From positions 20,094 to 84,093 of the forward strand of contig NZ_VTRT01000010.1 in assembly GCF_008274585.1 (NCBI RefSeq): 64,000 nucleotides of DNA, written 5' to 3'. Every line of letters starts with the position of its first letter. Position 1 is the first letter of the stretch. This DNA comes from Pedobacter sp. BS3 (lineage in GTDB: Bacteria; Bacteroidota; Bacteroidia; Sphingobacteriales; Sphingobacteriaceae). A program made the position numbers and the translations under genes. This document shows, piece after piece, positions 50,451 through 59,950 of this stretch. The notes beneath the pieces are model-generated. The model saw only the letters and a list, made by a program, of their open reading frames with translations. It was not told the DNA's origin and made no database searches.

Positions 50451-50530
50451 GAATAAGGCACAACGAACAATTCTGGATGCCTGGGATTTCGGTTTGCTCA
50501 ACAACGCTCCCTTTCGCCCGACGGGATTTG

Positions 50531-50569
50531 TAATAAAAAAAGCCAGATGAAATCACATTCCATCTGGCT
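50531..50569 (-). terminator. Terminator of recA
   Basis: On the minus strand AGCCAGATG and CATCTGGCT pair around an 11-base loop and are followed by TTTTTTATTA. Confidence 0.88.
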
Positions 50570-50618
50570 ATACTGTTTCAGCAGGTAAATGTTGCTGAGA
50601 ACGCTATTATACACTTCT

Positions 50619-51629
50619 TTATTCCCTGCCTTCCAGCTTTTCTCCTGTAACGGTTTCTTTAATTTTTGCTTCCAATTCATCCATCAGATCAGGGTTATCC
50701 AGCAAGAGCTGCTTTACGGCATCGCGTCCCTGGCCTAAGCGGGTATCGCCGTAGCTAAACCAGGAACCTGACTTTTTGATAATATCAAAATCAACGCCCA
50801 GGTCAATGATTTCGCCGGCTTTAGAAATTCCTTCGCCAAACATAATATCAAATTCAGCTACCCTGAAGGGTGGGGCAACTTTATTTTTCACAATTTTTAC
50901 TTTCACGCGGTTACCCGATACCTCATCGGTATCTTTAATTTGCGACATACGGCGTACATCAAGCCTTACCGATGCATAGAATTTGAGGGCATTACCACCG
51001 GTAGTGGTTTCTGGATTACCAAACATGACGCCGATCTTATCGCGTAGCTGGTTGATGAAGATACAGCAGCAGCCGGTTTTGCTGATGGTTCCGGTCAGTT
51101 TACGCAGTGCCTGAGACATTAAACGGGCTTGTAATCCCATTTTAGAGTCGCCCATTTCGCCTTCGATCTCTCCCTTCGGAACCAATGCGGCTACCGAGTC
51201 GATAACGATAACATCAATAGCGCCTGAACGGATCAGGTTATCGGCAATTTCCAGTGCCTGCTCGCCATTATCCGGCTGCGATATCAGCAGGTTCTCAATA
51301 TCCACACCTAATTTCTTTGCATAGAATTTATCGAAGGCGTGCTCGGCATCAATAAAAGCTGCTATACCGCCTTTTTTCTGTGCTTCGGCTATGGCATGAA
51401 TAGCCAGGGTGGTTTTACCGGATGATTCCGGCCCGTATATTTCTATAACCCGGCCTTTGGGTAATCCGCCAATACCCAACGCAATATCCAGACCAATAGA
51501 GCCGGTTGAAATGGCATCGATAGGTTCTACAGCTGTATCGCCAAGTTTCATTATTGTACCCTTGCCGTATGATTTTTCAAGCTTATCTAAGGTTAATTGC
51601 AGGGCTTTTAATTTTTCCGGATTGCTCAT
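50619..51629 (-). CDS. recA: Recombinase RecA
   Basis: 336 residues. The ATP-dependent strand-exchange protein of homologous recombination and the SOS response. Walker A is [19 protein letters not shown] is the Walker B strand, then [20 protein letters not shown], loop L2 [20 protein letters not shown] and [11 protein letters not shown]. The C-terminal acidic tail is short. It has a dedicated terminator. Two perfect hairpins lie upstream but no LexA-type box was recognised. Confidence 0.98.
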   Translation of the reverse strand: MSNPEKLKALQLTLDKLEKSYGKGTIMKLGDTAVEPIDAISTGSIGLDIALGIGGLPKGRVIEIYGPESSGKTTLAIHAIAEAQKKGGIAAFIDAEHAFDKFYAKKLGVDIENLLISQPDNGEQALEIADNLIRSGAIDVIVIDSVAALVPKGEIEGEMGDSKMGLQARLMSQALRKLTGTISKTGCCCIFINQLRDKIGVMFGNPETTTGGNALKFYASVRLDVRRMSQIKDTDEVSGNRVKVKIVKNKVAPPFRVAEFDIMFGEGISKAGEIIDLGVDFDIIKKSGSWFSYGDTRLGQGRDAVKQLLLDNPDLMDELEAKIKETVTGEKLEGRE

Positions 51630-51741
51630 TATTTTAGTTTTATAAATGCAAATATAGTATTTGTTTTAATAAATTATGCTAAAAATATTATCATTTTTTA
51701 GAGTTGATTAAATTTATATAGAGGTTTTACAGGTTTAATTA

Positions 51742-51795
51742 ATGGACGGTGAGGACACCGTCCATGGCCTCTGCCACTGCTAGTGGAAATACCAG
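51742..51795. repeat. Paired hairpins upstream of recA
   Basis: ATGGACGGTG-AGGA-CACCGTCCAT is a perfect 10-bp stem with a tetraloop (51742-51765), followed by CCACT-GCT-AGTGG. Neither has a T-tract. They lie 115-170 bases before the recA start, in a region without genes (51630-51877). Confidence 0.6.
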
Positions 51796-51877
51796 CAGCC
51801 CTGTATAACTTACTTTTCATTTTTAACATACTCTTAATTATCCTGACTAACGAATATACTCAATTTTTTATTCGGTT

Positions 51878-52537
51878 TTATTTAATGCCCGATTTTTGAA
51901 TTTTGACATATTCAAAGTATTTACAAAACCAGGTTAACGGACATATCTCACATTTCGGTTTCCGGGCTACGCAAATGTAGCGACCATGCAGAATAAGCCA
52001 GTGATGTGCTACCGCGATTTTATCTTTCGGCAGGTATTTAACCAGTTGTTTTTCTACCGCAAGCGGAGTACGGGCATTGCTGGTAAGACCAATACGGTTT
52101 GCCACCCGGAACACATGCGTATCTACGGCCAGCGCCGGAACATCGTAAATAACAGAGGCAATAACGTTGGCCGTTTTGCGACCTACCCCGGGCAAGGTTT
52201 GCAGGGTTTTAACATCAGAAGGCACTACACTATTAAACTCGTGAACCAGCTTTTGAGCCATGCCAACAAGGTGTTTAGCCTTATTGTTCGGATAGCTTAC
52301 ACTGCGAATGTAGGTGAAAACCTCGTCGGAAGATGCGGCAGCCAGGCTCTCCGCATCCGGAAAACGTTCAAATAACCTGGGCGTAACCTGGTTTATGCGC
52401 TTATCGGTGCATTGTGCTGATAATATTACGGCAACCAATAATTCGTATGGATTGGAGTAATGCAGCTCGGTTTCGGCATTGGGCTGGTGTTCTGAAAAAT
52501 AATCGACAAAGGCTTTGTAGCGCTCTTTTTTCTGCAT
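51878..52537 (-). CDS. nth: Endonuclease III
   Basis: 219 residues. A DNA glycosylase/AP lyase for oxidised pyrimidines. The helix-hairpin-helix LPGVGRKTANVIAS holds the catalytic Lys, VDTHVFRVANRIG the catalytic Asp, and SAQCTDKRINQVTP is conserved. The 4Fe-4S motif C-x6-C-x2-C-x5-C is complete (CVARKPKCEICPLTWFC). It ends with KYFEYVKIQKSGIK. Monocistronic, with repeats in its 5' flank. Confidence 0.96.
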   Translation of the reverse strand: MQKKERYKAFVDYFSEHQPNAETELHYSNPYELLVAVILSAQCTDKRINQVTPRLFERFPDAESLAAASSDEVFTYIRSVSYPNNKAKHLVGMAQKLVHEFNSVVPSDVKTLQTLPGVGRKTANVIASVIYDVPALAVDTHVFRVANRIGLTSNARTPLAVEKQLVKYLPKDKIAVAHHWLILHGRYICVARKPKCEICPLTWFCKYFEYVKIQKSGIK

Positions 52538-52769
52538 AGAGGCAAATGTAATTATTGTTAATCAAAAGGAAAAAGTTACCCTTCCAACAGCGTTACATTG
52601 ATTTCTGACAATAGTGAGAAACTTAAGGTTGGAAACAAAACGAGGAATCTGTGTAGCGTATGGTTCATGGTTCACTTCGCTGGTATAAGCTTGAATGGCT
52701 GGCTAAGTGAAGGTTAGCAAGGGTTCATTTAATATTAACAGGTATAAAGCCAGAGGCTTAAAAGTAGTC

Positions 52770-52791
52770 GGGCGAAGCTGGAGCTTCGCCC
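52770..52791. repeat. Perfect 10-bp palindromic hairpin
   Basis: GGGCGAAGCT and AGCTTCGCCC flank a 2-base loop. It lies in the 330-base gap between nth and the FtsB-like gene, which otherwise holds heptad-like words (GGTTCATGGTTCAC). Confidence 0.6.
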
Positions 52792-52853
52792 AATCGAACA
52801 TAAAAAAACTTGGAAAACATCCGGAGTATTCAAATCTTCGGACGTTTTTTATT

Positions 52854-52861
52854 TACCTTTG
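52854..52861 (+). promoter_or_regulatory. Bacteroidota -7 box (TACCTTTG), leaderless gene
   Basis: TACCTTTG ends six bases before the ATG at 52868. Transcription starting a few bases after the box would give a message beginning at or near the start codon. Confidence 0.55.
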
Positions 52862-52867
52862 ATTGCA

Positions 52868-53167
52868 ATGGCTCGTTTTGTTCATCTCATTCGTAATAAA
52901 TACCTGATTTCGACTGTGGCCTTTGTCGTGTGGATGCTGTTTTTCGACCGTAACGACCTGATGTCACAGTACGAATACAGAACCCAACTCAATAAGCTCG
53001 AAGAAGAAAAGGAATTTTATACCCAGCAGATAGAAAAAGTAAAACAAGACCTCGACGAATTGACCACCAATCGCGATCAACTCGAAAAATTTGCCCGCGA
53101 AAAATACCACATGAAAAAAGACAATGAAGATGTTTATATCATTGTTCCGGCAAAGAGTAAGGAGTAA
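52868..53167 (+). CDS. FtsB-like septum formation initiator (DivIC family)
   Basis: 99 residues from the ATG at 52868 (MARFVHLIRNKYLISTVAFV). A TTG start at 52859 is possible but would lie inside the promoter. One membrane helix (about 10-29) is followed by a periplasmic coiled coil (QLNKLEEEKEFYTQQIEKVK) and the family end motif FAREKYHMKKDNEDVYIIV. FtsB/DivIC links early and late divisome proteins. It appears to be monocistronic. Confidence 0.88.
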   Translation: MARFVHLIRNKYLISTVAFVVWMLFFDRNDLMSQYEYRTQLNKLEEEKEFYTQQIEKVKQDLDELTTNRDQLEKFAREKYHMKKDNEDVYIIVPAKSKE

Positions 53168-53251
53168 TTTGTAACGTCTTTTCGCTGGCGCAAGCTTAAC
53201 GTGTTTGCCTGAGCGTAAGGTTAGCTTGTGTTGGATAACTTCCACACTTCG

Positions 53252-54340
53252 CTATTCCCATTTAAACACTTTCACTGCCAGTGCATAAATGGCGACTCCC
53301 CACAATAGTAAAATCAGTAGCTGCTGCCTGACATCAAACAGGCTGGCTCCGTCGAACGCTACATTGCGCATCGCCTCGTTAAGATAGGTGAGGGGTAATG
53401 CCTTGCTGATGTATTGCAGCCAGGTTGGAAAAACACTGATAGAAAAGAATGTTCCCGACAGGAGAAACTGCGGTAAGGTAATGATGTTGGCTATAGGTGG
53501 CACAGAACTCTCGTTGCGGGCAATACCTGATACTGCGAAGCCGAATCCCATAAATACGATCAGTCCGATGGCTGAGAGTATGAGCAGGTTTAATACGGTA
53601 ACGATGCCATGTATCAGCGTGAAGCCAAATACGTAATGGCCTAAAACAATAATGAATAGTGCGCCGATCAGCGAGAAGCCGATACGGGCAAGCGCCTCGC
53701 CAAGCACAATGCTTGAGCGCTTAACGGGTGTAGCAAAAAAACGTTTGATAACCAGGGTTAGCCGCAGGCTCAGAAAAACGAAAGCTGTGCCAAAAACGCC
53801 GCTGCTGAGTAATGAAAACCCCAACTGACCGGGTAATATGAAATCAATGCTTTTATACTCACGTCCCTGTATGCTGGCCTCCTCTAATTTGGCAACCGGT
53901 TCAGGCGTTTGGAGCGCTTTTGAGTTGAGCTTATATAAAATGTTGTGCAACAGCGAGCTTAGAACCTGCTTTTTATCGGGCGATGCTTTGGTATACTGAA
54001 CCGCAACAGTATAAGGAGTTCCGGTGGTGTTTTTTTGAATATTAATAATGGCATCGAGGTGGCCTCGCTGGAGGTTTTTTTGCATTTCATCCTCGGTTTG
54101 ATCTTCAACCAGGTGCAATACCATAGTGTGTTTTAGTATAGAATATACCGGGTTATCCGGGTTGCTGGCTTTATCGACACCCACATCTACTTTTACACCA
54201 CCGCCTTTAATAAATCCAAATGCAACAATAAACACCAGCGGAAATGCCAGGCTGAATACCACAGCAGACGGGCTGCGCAGGATAGACCTGAAGCTGGCTT
54301 TCGCCATAGCCAGGGTTGCTTTTGTATTGCTGTATTGCAT
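53252..54340 (-). CDS. ABC-2 type transporter permease
   Basis: 362 residues. The N-terminal membrane helix (SPSAVVFSLAFPLVFIVAFG) is followed by a long extracytoplasmic domain (about 45-180) and five C-terminal helices. PGQLGFSLLSSGVFGTAFVF and RLTLVIKRFFATPVKRSSIV, plus ITLPQFLLSGTFFSISVFP, are the ABC-2 core. The ATPase gene lies 145 bases upstream on the same strand. The substrate is unknown; drug, lipid or polysaccharide export are all possible for this family. Confidence 0.92.
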   Translation of the reverse strand: MQYSNTKATLAMAKASFRSILRSPSAVVFSLAFPLVFIVAFGFIKGGGVKVDVGVDKASNPDNPVYSILKHTMVLHLVEDQTEDEMQKNLQRGHLDAIINIQKNTTGTPYTVAVQYTKASPDKKQVLSSLLHNILYKLNSKALQTPEPVAKLEEASIQGREYKSIDFILPGQLGFSLLSSGVFGTAFVFLSLRLTLVIKRFFATPVKRSSIVLGEALARIGFSLIGALFIIVLGHYVFGFTLIHGIVTVLNLLILSAIGLIVFMGFGFAVSGIARNESSVPPIANIITLPQFLLSGTFFSISVFPTWLQYISKALPLTYLNEAMRNVAFDGASLFDVRQQLLILLLWGVAIYALAVKVFKWE

Positions 54341-54344
54341 TTTA

Positions 54345-54450
54345 TTTAGTTGTTAGTTAGTGTTAAATCGTTACGGGTTGTGAGTTACGGGTTACGGGTT
54401 ACGAGTCCCACAACACATAACTCACAACACATAACTTATGCTTTCAGCTT
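54345..54450. repeat. Heptad repeat (GTTACGG/AACACAT type)
   Basis: In sevens: GTTAGTT, then GTTACGG, GTTGTGA, GTTACGG, GTTACGG, GTTACGA, GTCCCAC, AACACAT, AACTCAC, AACACAT. It splits the ABC ATPase and permease genes. Confidence 0.8.
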
Positions 54451-54485
54451 AATTTTCTTGCTTCTATGCTCTTGTTTCTATTTCT

Positions 54486-55253
54486 TCATCCTTCCCGCCA
54501 TGCTTTTCCCGTAAGGTGTATAAATACGTCTTCCAGATTAGCTTTTTTCACTTCTTTGGTGCGTTCAAATCCCGAGGCTACCAGTTCATCAATAAAATGG
54601 TCGGGGGTGTTAATGCCGATAATATTACCGCTGTCAATAAAGGCAACGCGGTCGCACAGCACTTCGGCCTCGTCCATATAATGTGTAGTGATCACCACTG
54701 TAGTTCCGGATTGGCGTATATCGAGGATCAGATCCCATAAATTACGCCGGGCCTGCGGGTCTAAACCGGTGGTAGGCTCATCCAGGAAAATGATTTTGGG
54801 CTGATTGATCAGCGTAGTAGCTATAGAAAAGCGCTGTTTTTGTCCGCCGGATAAAGCCTTGTAGCGTGCCTTGGCCTTGTCGGTAAGCGCTACTTTCTCA
54901 AGCAATTGCATGGGATTGGCCGGTACGCCATACAGGCCCGAAAACAGCTCGATCAGCTCGGTAAGGTTTAAATTGGGATAATACCCGGCTGCCTGTAGCT
55001 GCACGCCAATAATGCGCTTAATGGCCGCAGGCGATTGATCAAGGTCGAAGCCATTGATGATTACCTTGCCGGAAGTTTTATCCCGTAAGGTTTCCATGAT
55101 CTCCAGCGTGGTGGTTTTACCGGCTCCGTTTGGGCCTAATAACCCGAAAATTTCGCCTTCCTGTACGCTGAAGCTGATATGGTTTACCGCGGTAAAATCA
55201 TCGTATTTTTTTACCAGGTTACTTACCGTGATAATAGCCGGTTTTTCTTCCAT
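54486..55253 (-). CDS. ABC transporter ATP-binding protein
   Basis: 255 residues: Walker A GPNGAGKTT, Q-loop VQLQAAG, signature LSGGQKQRF, Walker B IIFLDEPTTGLD and H-loop TTHYMDEAE. The short C-terminus ends in LTGKAWREG, typical of DrrA/CcmA-type export ATPases. It drives the permease encoded downstream. A heptad array inserted in the intergenic space does not disrupt either gene. carA lies 34 bases upstream, so read-through from carA is possible. Confidence 0.94.
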   Translation of the reverse strand: MEEKPAIITVSNLVKKYDDFTAVNHISFSVQEGEIFGLLGPNGAGKTTTLEIMETLRDKTSGKVIINGFDLDQSPAAIKRIIGVQLQAAGYYPNLNLTELIELFSGLYGVPANPMQLLEKVALTDKAKARYKALSGGQKQRFSIATTLINQPKIIFLDEPTTGLDPQARRNLWDLILDIRQSGTTVVITTHYMDEAEVLCDRVAFIDSGNIIGINTPDHFIDELVASGFERTKEVKKANLEDVFIHLTGKAWREG

Positions 55254-55287
55254 TTCCCGATAATTATTTACCGCAGGGTGGAGAACA

Positions 55288-56391
55288 TTAGTTTTGCAGG
55301 GATGTTACAAACTGGTCGAACAGGTAGCGGGAATCGTGCGGGCCGGGAGATGACTCCGGGTGATATTGCACCGAAAAAGCCTTTTTGCCTTTAACCCGTA
55401 TTCCCTCAATCGACTGATCGTTCAGGTTAACATGAGTGATCTCAACCTTGTCAGATTTTTCAATGTCTTCGGCCACTACGCCAAAACCGTGGTTTTGCGA
55501 GGTAACTTCACAACGGTCAAGAATAATGTTTTTTACCGGGTGATTGATGCCCCGGTGCCCGTTAAACATTTTCCGGGTGCGTATGCCGTTGGCCAGTGCC
55601 AGTAGCTGGTGCCCTAAGCAGATACCGAACATCGGTTTATCGGCCTGCAATATTTCGGTAACCGTATCTATGGCATAAGGCATAGCCGCCGGGTCGCCGG
55701 GGCCATTAGAGATGAAATAGCCGTGTGGTTGCCAGGCTTCCATTTCCTTGAAGCTGGTTTTGGCCGGGAAAACCTTGGCATAAACATCGCGATTATCAAA
55801 GTTGCGAAGAATGTTTTTCTTAACACCCAGGTCAAGTACAGCTACGCGATATGTGCTGTTTGAGTCGCCGTAGAAATAAGGTTCCCGGGTAGAAACCTTT
55901 GATGAAAGCTCTAACCCGTCCATTGATGGAACTTCGGCCAGCTTCTGTTTCAGCACTTCAACATCCAGTATCTCTGATGAAATAATGGCGTTCATGGCAC
56001 CTTTATCACGAATATGACGCACCAGCGAGCGGGTGTCTACATCCGAAATACCTACAATGTTTTCTTCCTGGAAATAATCCTGGATAGATTCTGAGGATAG
56101 CTTGCGGCTGTAAGCAATATTAAAGTTTTTGCACACCAGCCCGGAAATTTTAATGTTGCCCGATTCAGTTTCATCGTCATGGATACCATAATTGCCAATG
56201 TGCGCATTGGTGGTAACCATGATCTGTCCGAAATACGAAGGGTCAGTAAAAATCTCCTGATATCCCGTCATTCCGGTATTAAAACAAATCTCGCCGGTGG
56301 TAGTACCTATTTTACCGGCGGCCTTGCCATGGTAGACCGTTCCATCCTCCAGGAGTAAAATTGCGGGCAGTTTGGTGTAATTCGTTGTCAT
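55288..56391 (-). CDS. carA: Carbamoyl-phosphate synthase small subunit
   Basis: 367 residues. The glutaminase subunit supplying ammonia for carbamoyl phosphate (arginine and pyrimidine synthesis). The N-terminal CPSase domain starts PAILLLEDGTVYHGKAAGKI. The class-I amidotransferase triad is complete: Cys in FGICLGHQLLALA, His and Glu in VQYHPESSPGPHD. carB, the large subunit, is not in the window, so the two genes are either separated or lie elsewhere. Confidence 0.96.
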   Translation of the reverse strand: MTTNYTKLPAILLLEDGTVYHGKAAGKIGTTTGEICFNTGMTGYQEIFTDPSYFGQIMVTTNAHIGNYGIHDDETESGNIKISGLVCKNFNIAYSRKLSSESIQDYFQEENIVGISDVDTRSLVRHIRDKGAMNAIISSEILDVEVLKQKLAEVPSMDGLELSSKVSTREPYFYGDSNSTYRVAVLDLGVKKNILRNFDNRDVYAKVFPAKTSFKEMEAWQPHGYFISNGPGDPAAMPYAIDTVTEILQADKPMFGICLGHQLLALANGIRTRKMFNGHRGINHPVKNIILDRCEVTSQNHGFGVVAEDIEKSDKVEITHVNLNDQSIEGIRVKGKKAFSVQYHPESSPGPHDSRYLFDQFVTSLQN

Positions 56392-56589
56392 TTATCTGTT
56401 AAAATATATTGCTGTAATTGTATGTTGCAGGTTTCGCCCTTACGGGAACTTAATAAAAAAGAAGGTAGTTTACGGAGAAAATCCGCGTTAAAAGTACTTG
56501 GCGTGATGAAGCAGGTGACTTCTGTTTGCACGAGGGACAAAGGTAAGAATTATTCGCCAATCTGTAAACAGCAAGGTGGAGTTTTTTGG

Positions 56590-56880
56590 TTAAGCTCACC
56601 CCGACCTTCCCAACCGCGTGCTGCCTTAGCTTTAGCGGTGGCGCAAGGGAGGAGTAGGTTCTGCTTCTTGTTTTGTCTCTTCTGTTATAGCTTTTGGCTT
56701 TTAGCCTTTTGCTTTTGTCTCTCTTTCAACTCATGAATCATACAGATATTGTCCATTGTCAACTGCCCATTGTCAACTCTCCATTGTCAACTCTCCATTG
56801 TCCACTGTCCACTGTCCATTGTCCCTTGTCCCTTGTCCACTGCCCACTGTCCATTAGCTTGAACCACCAGCCACATAAAA
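56590..56880 (+). repeat. Composite intergenic repeat with the longest heptad run
   Basis: A C-rich lead (interrupted hairpin), the TTCTTGTTTTGTCTCTTCTG linker, CTTTTGG heptads, CTCTTTCAACTCATGAATCA, then about 15 consecutive YTGTCMA heptads (TTGTCCA, CTGCCCA, CTCTCCA, CTGTCCA, TTGTCCC variants). Sevens stay in phase from about 56750 to 56855. Confidence 0.88.
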
Positions 56881-56897
56881 CTTAAACCTTCTGCCCT

Positions 56898-58532
56898 CTA
56901 CCTCTTTTCCTGCACAAACGTAAACGTTTCGCCATCAAATAAGCCTTTATCACTTAATTTAAGTCGGGGAATAACCAGTAAGGCCATAAAAGAGAGTGTC
57001 ATGAACGGGGCTGAAAGTATGGAGCCGAGCTTTTTTGCCTTATTGCTGATGCTGGTATAAGCGGCGGCTACGTCATAACCATTGTCTGTGCTCATTAATC
57101 CGGCAACGGGCAAAGCTAAAATCTGGCTTTCAGTGCTGCTTACGCAGCTGATTCCGCCTTGTTGCTCAATAACCAGGTTTACGGCTTGTGCTATGCTTTT
57201 ATCATCAACGCCTACGACCACAATATTATGGCTGTCGTGAGCTACGGAAGAGGCAATAGCTCCCTCTTTTAACCCGAAATTCTTAATAAATGCGATGGCA
57301 ACCGGAGCATCCCGGTAACGGTTTACTACGGCAATTTTTAAAATATCGGCAGCGGTATCGGTAATTAAAAAACCGTTACTCGCTTTAAGCGGATATTTTT
57401 TCCAGCCGGTTATCAGCTGACCATCGTAGGCTTCTATCACATCGACTTCGGATATACCGGTTTGTGCCGGGTATTGAAAATCTTCCGCTTTTTTAGGCGA
57501 ACAGCTGAAATTATTAATGGCTGTTACCGTTTTTCCCAGGATAAGGCTTTTGCCATTTTCAGCTACTAATTGTCCGTTTATCCAGGTTTGCAATACGTTG
57601 AAGTTTTCCAGGCTTTCTACCGCGATAAAATCGGCAGCATCGCCCTTACGCAATAAACCAACCGGTAGTTTGTAATGCAACACCGGATTAACACAGGCTG
57701 CTTTCAGGATGTTGAAAAGGTTAATTCCCTTTTGTAAAGCCCGTTGGCATAGCTTGTTAATATGCCCTTCAACCAGGCTGTCGGGATGTTTATCATCGCT
57801 GCAGAACATCATGGCATCCGGGTGGTCGTGCAATAAGTCAATCAGCTCTTCGAAATTTTTAGCGGCACTGCCCTCCCGAACGATGATTTTCATACCGGCA
57901 TTCAGTTTATCCAAAGCCTCGTCGCGGGTAAAACATTCGTGGTCTGTACTGATACCCGCCGAAATGTATTTACGGGCCTGTTCGCCCCGCAATCCCGGAG
58001 CATGGCCATCTACCGGTTTGCCTGTATGTTTGGCTGCCGCAATTTTCTTTAATACCTCTTCGTCTCCATATAATACACCGGGAAAATTCATCATCTCAGA
58101 TAAATAGAAAATATCATCACGTTCAAGCAATTGAGCTACCTGGCCGGAGTTTATAGTTGCGCCTGCTGTTTCAAAAACGGTTGCCGGAACGCAGCTTGGA
58201 GCGCCAAAGTGAAATTTAAACGGGACGCTTTTGCCATTCTCAATCATAAACTCAACGCCTTCCATACCACACACGTTGGCAATTTCGTGTGGGTCGCTTA
58301 CAGTAGCTACAGTGCCATGTACTACGGCCAGCCGGGCAAATTCAGAGGGCACGAGCATGGAGCTTTCAATGTGTACATGAGCATCTATAAATCCCGGCAG
58401 GATAAACGGTAAACCGTCTTTCGGTGATGAACTAAACTGCTCTATGTTCTGAATAAGGCCGTTTTCTGTACGAACAGAGCCGTAATAGATGGACCGATTA
58501 AAAATATCGACGATGTTTCCTGTGATGGTCAT
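56898..58532 (-). CDS. ade: Adenine deaminase
   Basis: 544 residues of the amidohydrolase-type adenine deaminase (Ade, also called AdeC). It converts adenine to hypoxanthine plus ammonia. The metal-site His pair is in [14 protein letters not shown]. Other blocks are [45 protein letters not shown] and [14 protein letters not shown]-terminal domain of about 150 residues is complete. It fits purine salvage with punA 16 kb away. Monocistronic, with repeats on both flanks. Confidence 0.95.
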   Translation of the reverse strand: MTITGNIVDIFNRSIYYGSVRTENGLIQNIEQFSSSPKDGLPFILPGFIDAHVHIESSMLVPSEFARLAVVHGTVATVSDPHEIANVCGMEGVEFMIENGKSVPFKFHFGAPSCVPATVFETAGATINSGQVAQLLERDDIFYLSEMMNFPGVLYGDEEVLKKIAAAKHTGKPVDGHAPGLRGEQARKYISAGISTDHECFTRDEALDKLNAGMKIIVREGSAAKNFEELIDLLHDHPDAMMFCSDDKHPDSLVEGHINKLCQRALQKGINLFNILKAACVNPVLHYKLPVGLLRKGDAADFIAVESLENFNVLQTWINGQLVAENGKSLILGKTVTAINNFSCSPKKAEDFQYPAQTGISEVDVIEAYDGQLITGWKKYPLKASNGFLITDTAADILKIAVVNRYRDAPVAIAFIKNFGLKEGAIASSVAHDSHNIVVVGVDDKSIAQAVNLVIEQQGGISCVSSTESQILALPVAGLMSTDNGYDVAAAYTSISNKAKKLGSILSAPFMTLSFMALLVIPRLKLSDKGLFDGETFTFVQEKR

Positions 58533-58569
58533 GAGATGATAAGTTAAGTATGGCCTAAATTTAGGTTTT

Positions 58570-58680
58570 TTTCAGCTTATAGCTTATGGTTCATAGCTGA
58601 TAGAGAGGCAAGAAACACGACTAGGGAGCATAGACTAGCTCCCTCCCTTTGGGAGGGTTGGGGTGGGCTTCATGATACTC
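58570..58680 (-). repeat. Heptad words and GC hairpin upstream of the M16 genes
   Basis: AGCTTAT, AGCTTAT, GGTTCAT, AGCTGAT heptads are followed by the hairpin CCCTCCC-TTT-GGGAGGG and GTTGGGGTGGGCTTC, a minus-oriented copy of the 11491 hairpin. Confidence 0.75.
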
Positions 58681-58692
58681 CAACAAAACTAT

Positions 58693-58700
58693 TACCTTTG
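58693..58700 (+). promoter_or_regulatory. Bacteroidota -7 box (TACCTTTG) of the M16 operon
   Basis: TACCTTTG eight bases before the ATG at 58709; the leader would be very short. The upstream hairpin repeat ends only about ten bases before it. Confidence 0.6.
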
Positions 58701-58708
58701 CCACAGTA

Positions 58709-59950
58709 ATGGTAAAATTTGATCGGTTTACGTTAGATAACGGACTACGGGTGTTGGTCCACGAGGATAAAACTACGCCCATGGCGGTAGTTAATATTTT
58801 ATACGATGTAGGTGCACGTGATGAAAATCCTAACCAGACGGGATTTGCGCATTTGTTTGAGCATCTCATGTTCGGTGGTTCGGTAAATATTCCCAGCTAC
58901 GACGAGCCTTTACAGCGGGTTGGCGGCGAAAATAATGCCTTTACCAGCAACGATATCACCAATTATTATATCACATTGCCCGCCGAGAACCTGGAAACGG
59001 CTTTCTGGCTGGAGAGCGACCGCATGTTAAGTCTGGCGTTCAGCGAAAAAAGCCTGGATGTGCAGCGAAATGTAGTTATTGAAGAGTTTAAACAGCGTTA
59101 CCTGAATCAGCCCTACGGCGATGTATGGCTAAAGCTCAGACCGCTGTCGTATAAAGTTCATCCGTACCGCTGGCCAACCATAGGGCAGGAGATTGCCCAC
59201 ATTGCCGATGCCAGGATTGAGGATGTAAAGGCCTTTTTTAAGAAGCACTATAACCCGCAAAATGCCATTCTTGTGGTTGGGGGGCATGTAACTACCAATG
59301 AAGTTAAAGCTCTTGCCGAAAAGTGGTTCGGGCCTATCCCGGCAGGCGAAAAATACAACCGGAACCTGCCGCAGGAACCTGTTCAGACCGAGGCCCGAGC
59401 AGAAACCGTTACCAGCAGCCACGTGCCATTAAACGCCTTGTATATTACCTTTCACATGCCTGCCCGCAAAACAGCCGGTTATTATGAATGTGATTTAATT
59501 TCGGATATTCTTTCACGCGGAAACTCATCACGGTTGTGCTTAAACCTGGTTAAGGGTAAAAAGCTTTTCAGCGATTTGCACGCTTATCATACGGGAAGCA
59601 TTGATGCCGGCTTGTTTGTGATTGATGGTAAATTGCTTCCCGGCATTGATATTCACCAGGCGGAACAGGCAGTTTGGGAAGAGCTGGAACAGCTTAAAAA
59701 GACTCTTGTAGCCGATATGGAGCTTGATAAAGTAAAAAATAAGCAGGAATCAACGTTCGTGTTCAGCGAAATGAACCTGCTGGATAAAGCCATGAACCTG
59801 GCTTATTTTGAATTGCTGGGCGATGCCGACGGGTTTAATCACGAGATTGATAAATACCTGGCGGTGAGTACTGCCGATATACAGCAGCGTGCAGCAAAAC
59901 TATTCACCAAAGAAAATTCATCTACATTATATTATTTAGCCGGCGCATGA
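58709..59950 (+). CDS. M16-family zinc metallopeptidase, catalytic subunit
   Basis: 413 residues. The inverted zinc motif HLFEHLMF (HxxEH) is near residue 49 and the third ligand Glu is in VVIEEFKQRYLNQPYGDVW. NAFTSNDITNYY and YNPQNAILVVGGHV are M16 blocks. It is one half of a two-gene M16B peptidase that would work as a clam-shell dimer with the next product. No signal peptide is evident, so it is cytoplasmic or exported by an unseen route. The stop overlaps the next start by four bases (ATGA). Confidence 0.93.
   Translation: MVKFDRFTLDNGLRVLVHEDKTTPMAVVNILYDVGARDENPNQTGFAHLFEHLMFGGSVNIPSYDEPLQRVGGENNAFTSNDITNYYITLPAENLETAFWLESDRMLSLAFSEKSLDVQRNVVIEEFKQRYLNQPYGDVWLKLRPLSYKVHPYRWPTIGQEIAHIADARIEDVKAFFKKHYNPQNAILVVGGHVTTNEVKALAEKWFGPIPAGEKYNRNLPQEPVQTEARAETVTSSHVPLNALYITFHMPARKTAGYYECDLISDILSRGNSSRLCLNLVKGKKLFSDLHAYHTGSIDAGLFVIDGKLLPGIDIHQAEQAVWEELEQLKKTLVADMELDKVKNKQESTFVFSEMNLLDKAMNLAYFELLGDADGFNHEIDKYLAVSTADIQQRAAKLFTKENSSTLYYLAGA

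Noticed and set aside
56422..56736. Open frame of 104 codons on the plus strand upstream of carA
   Set aside because: It runs through the composite repeat and its C-terminal half is only the translation of CTTTTGG/linker DNA. No protein-like start region.
56750..56855. CRISPR array
   Set aside because: Units are 7 bp and degenerate, with no spacers and no cas genes anywhere in the window.
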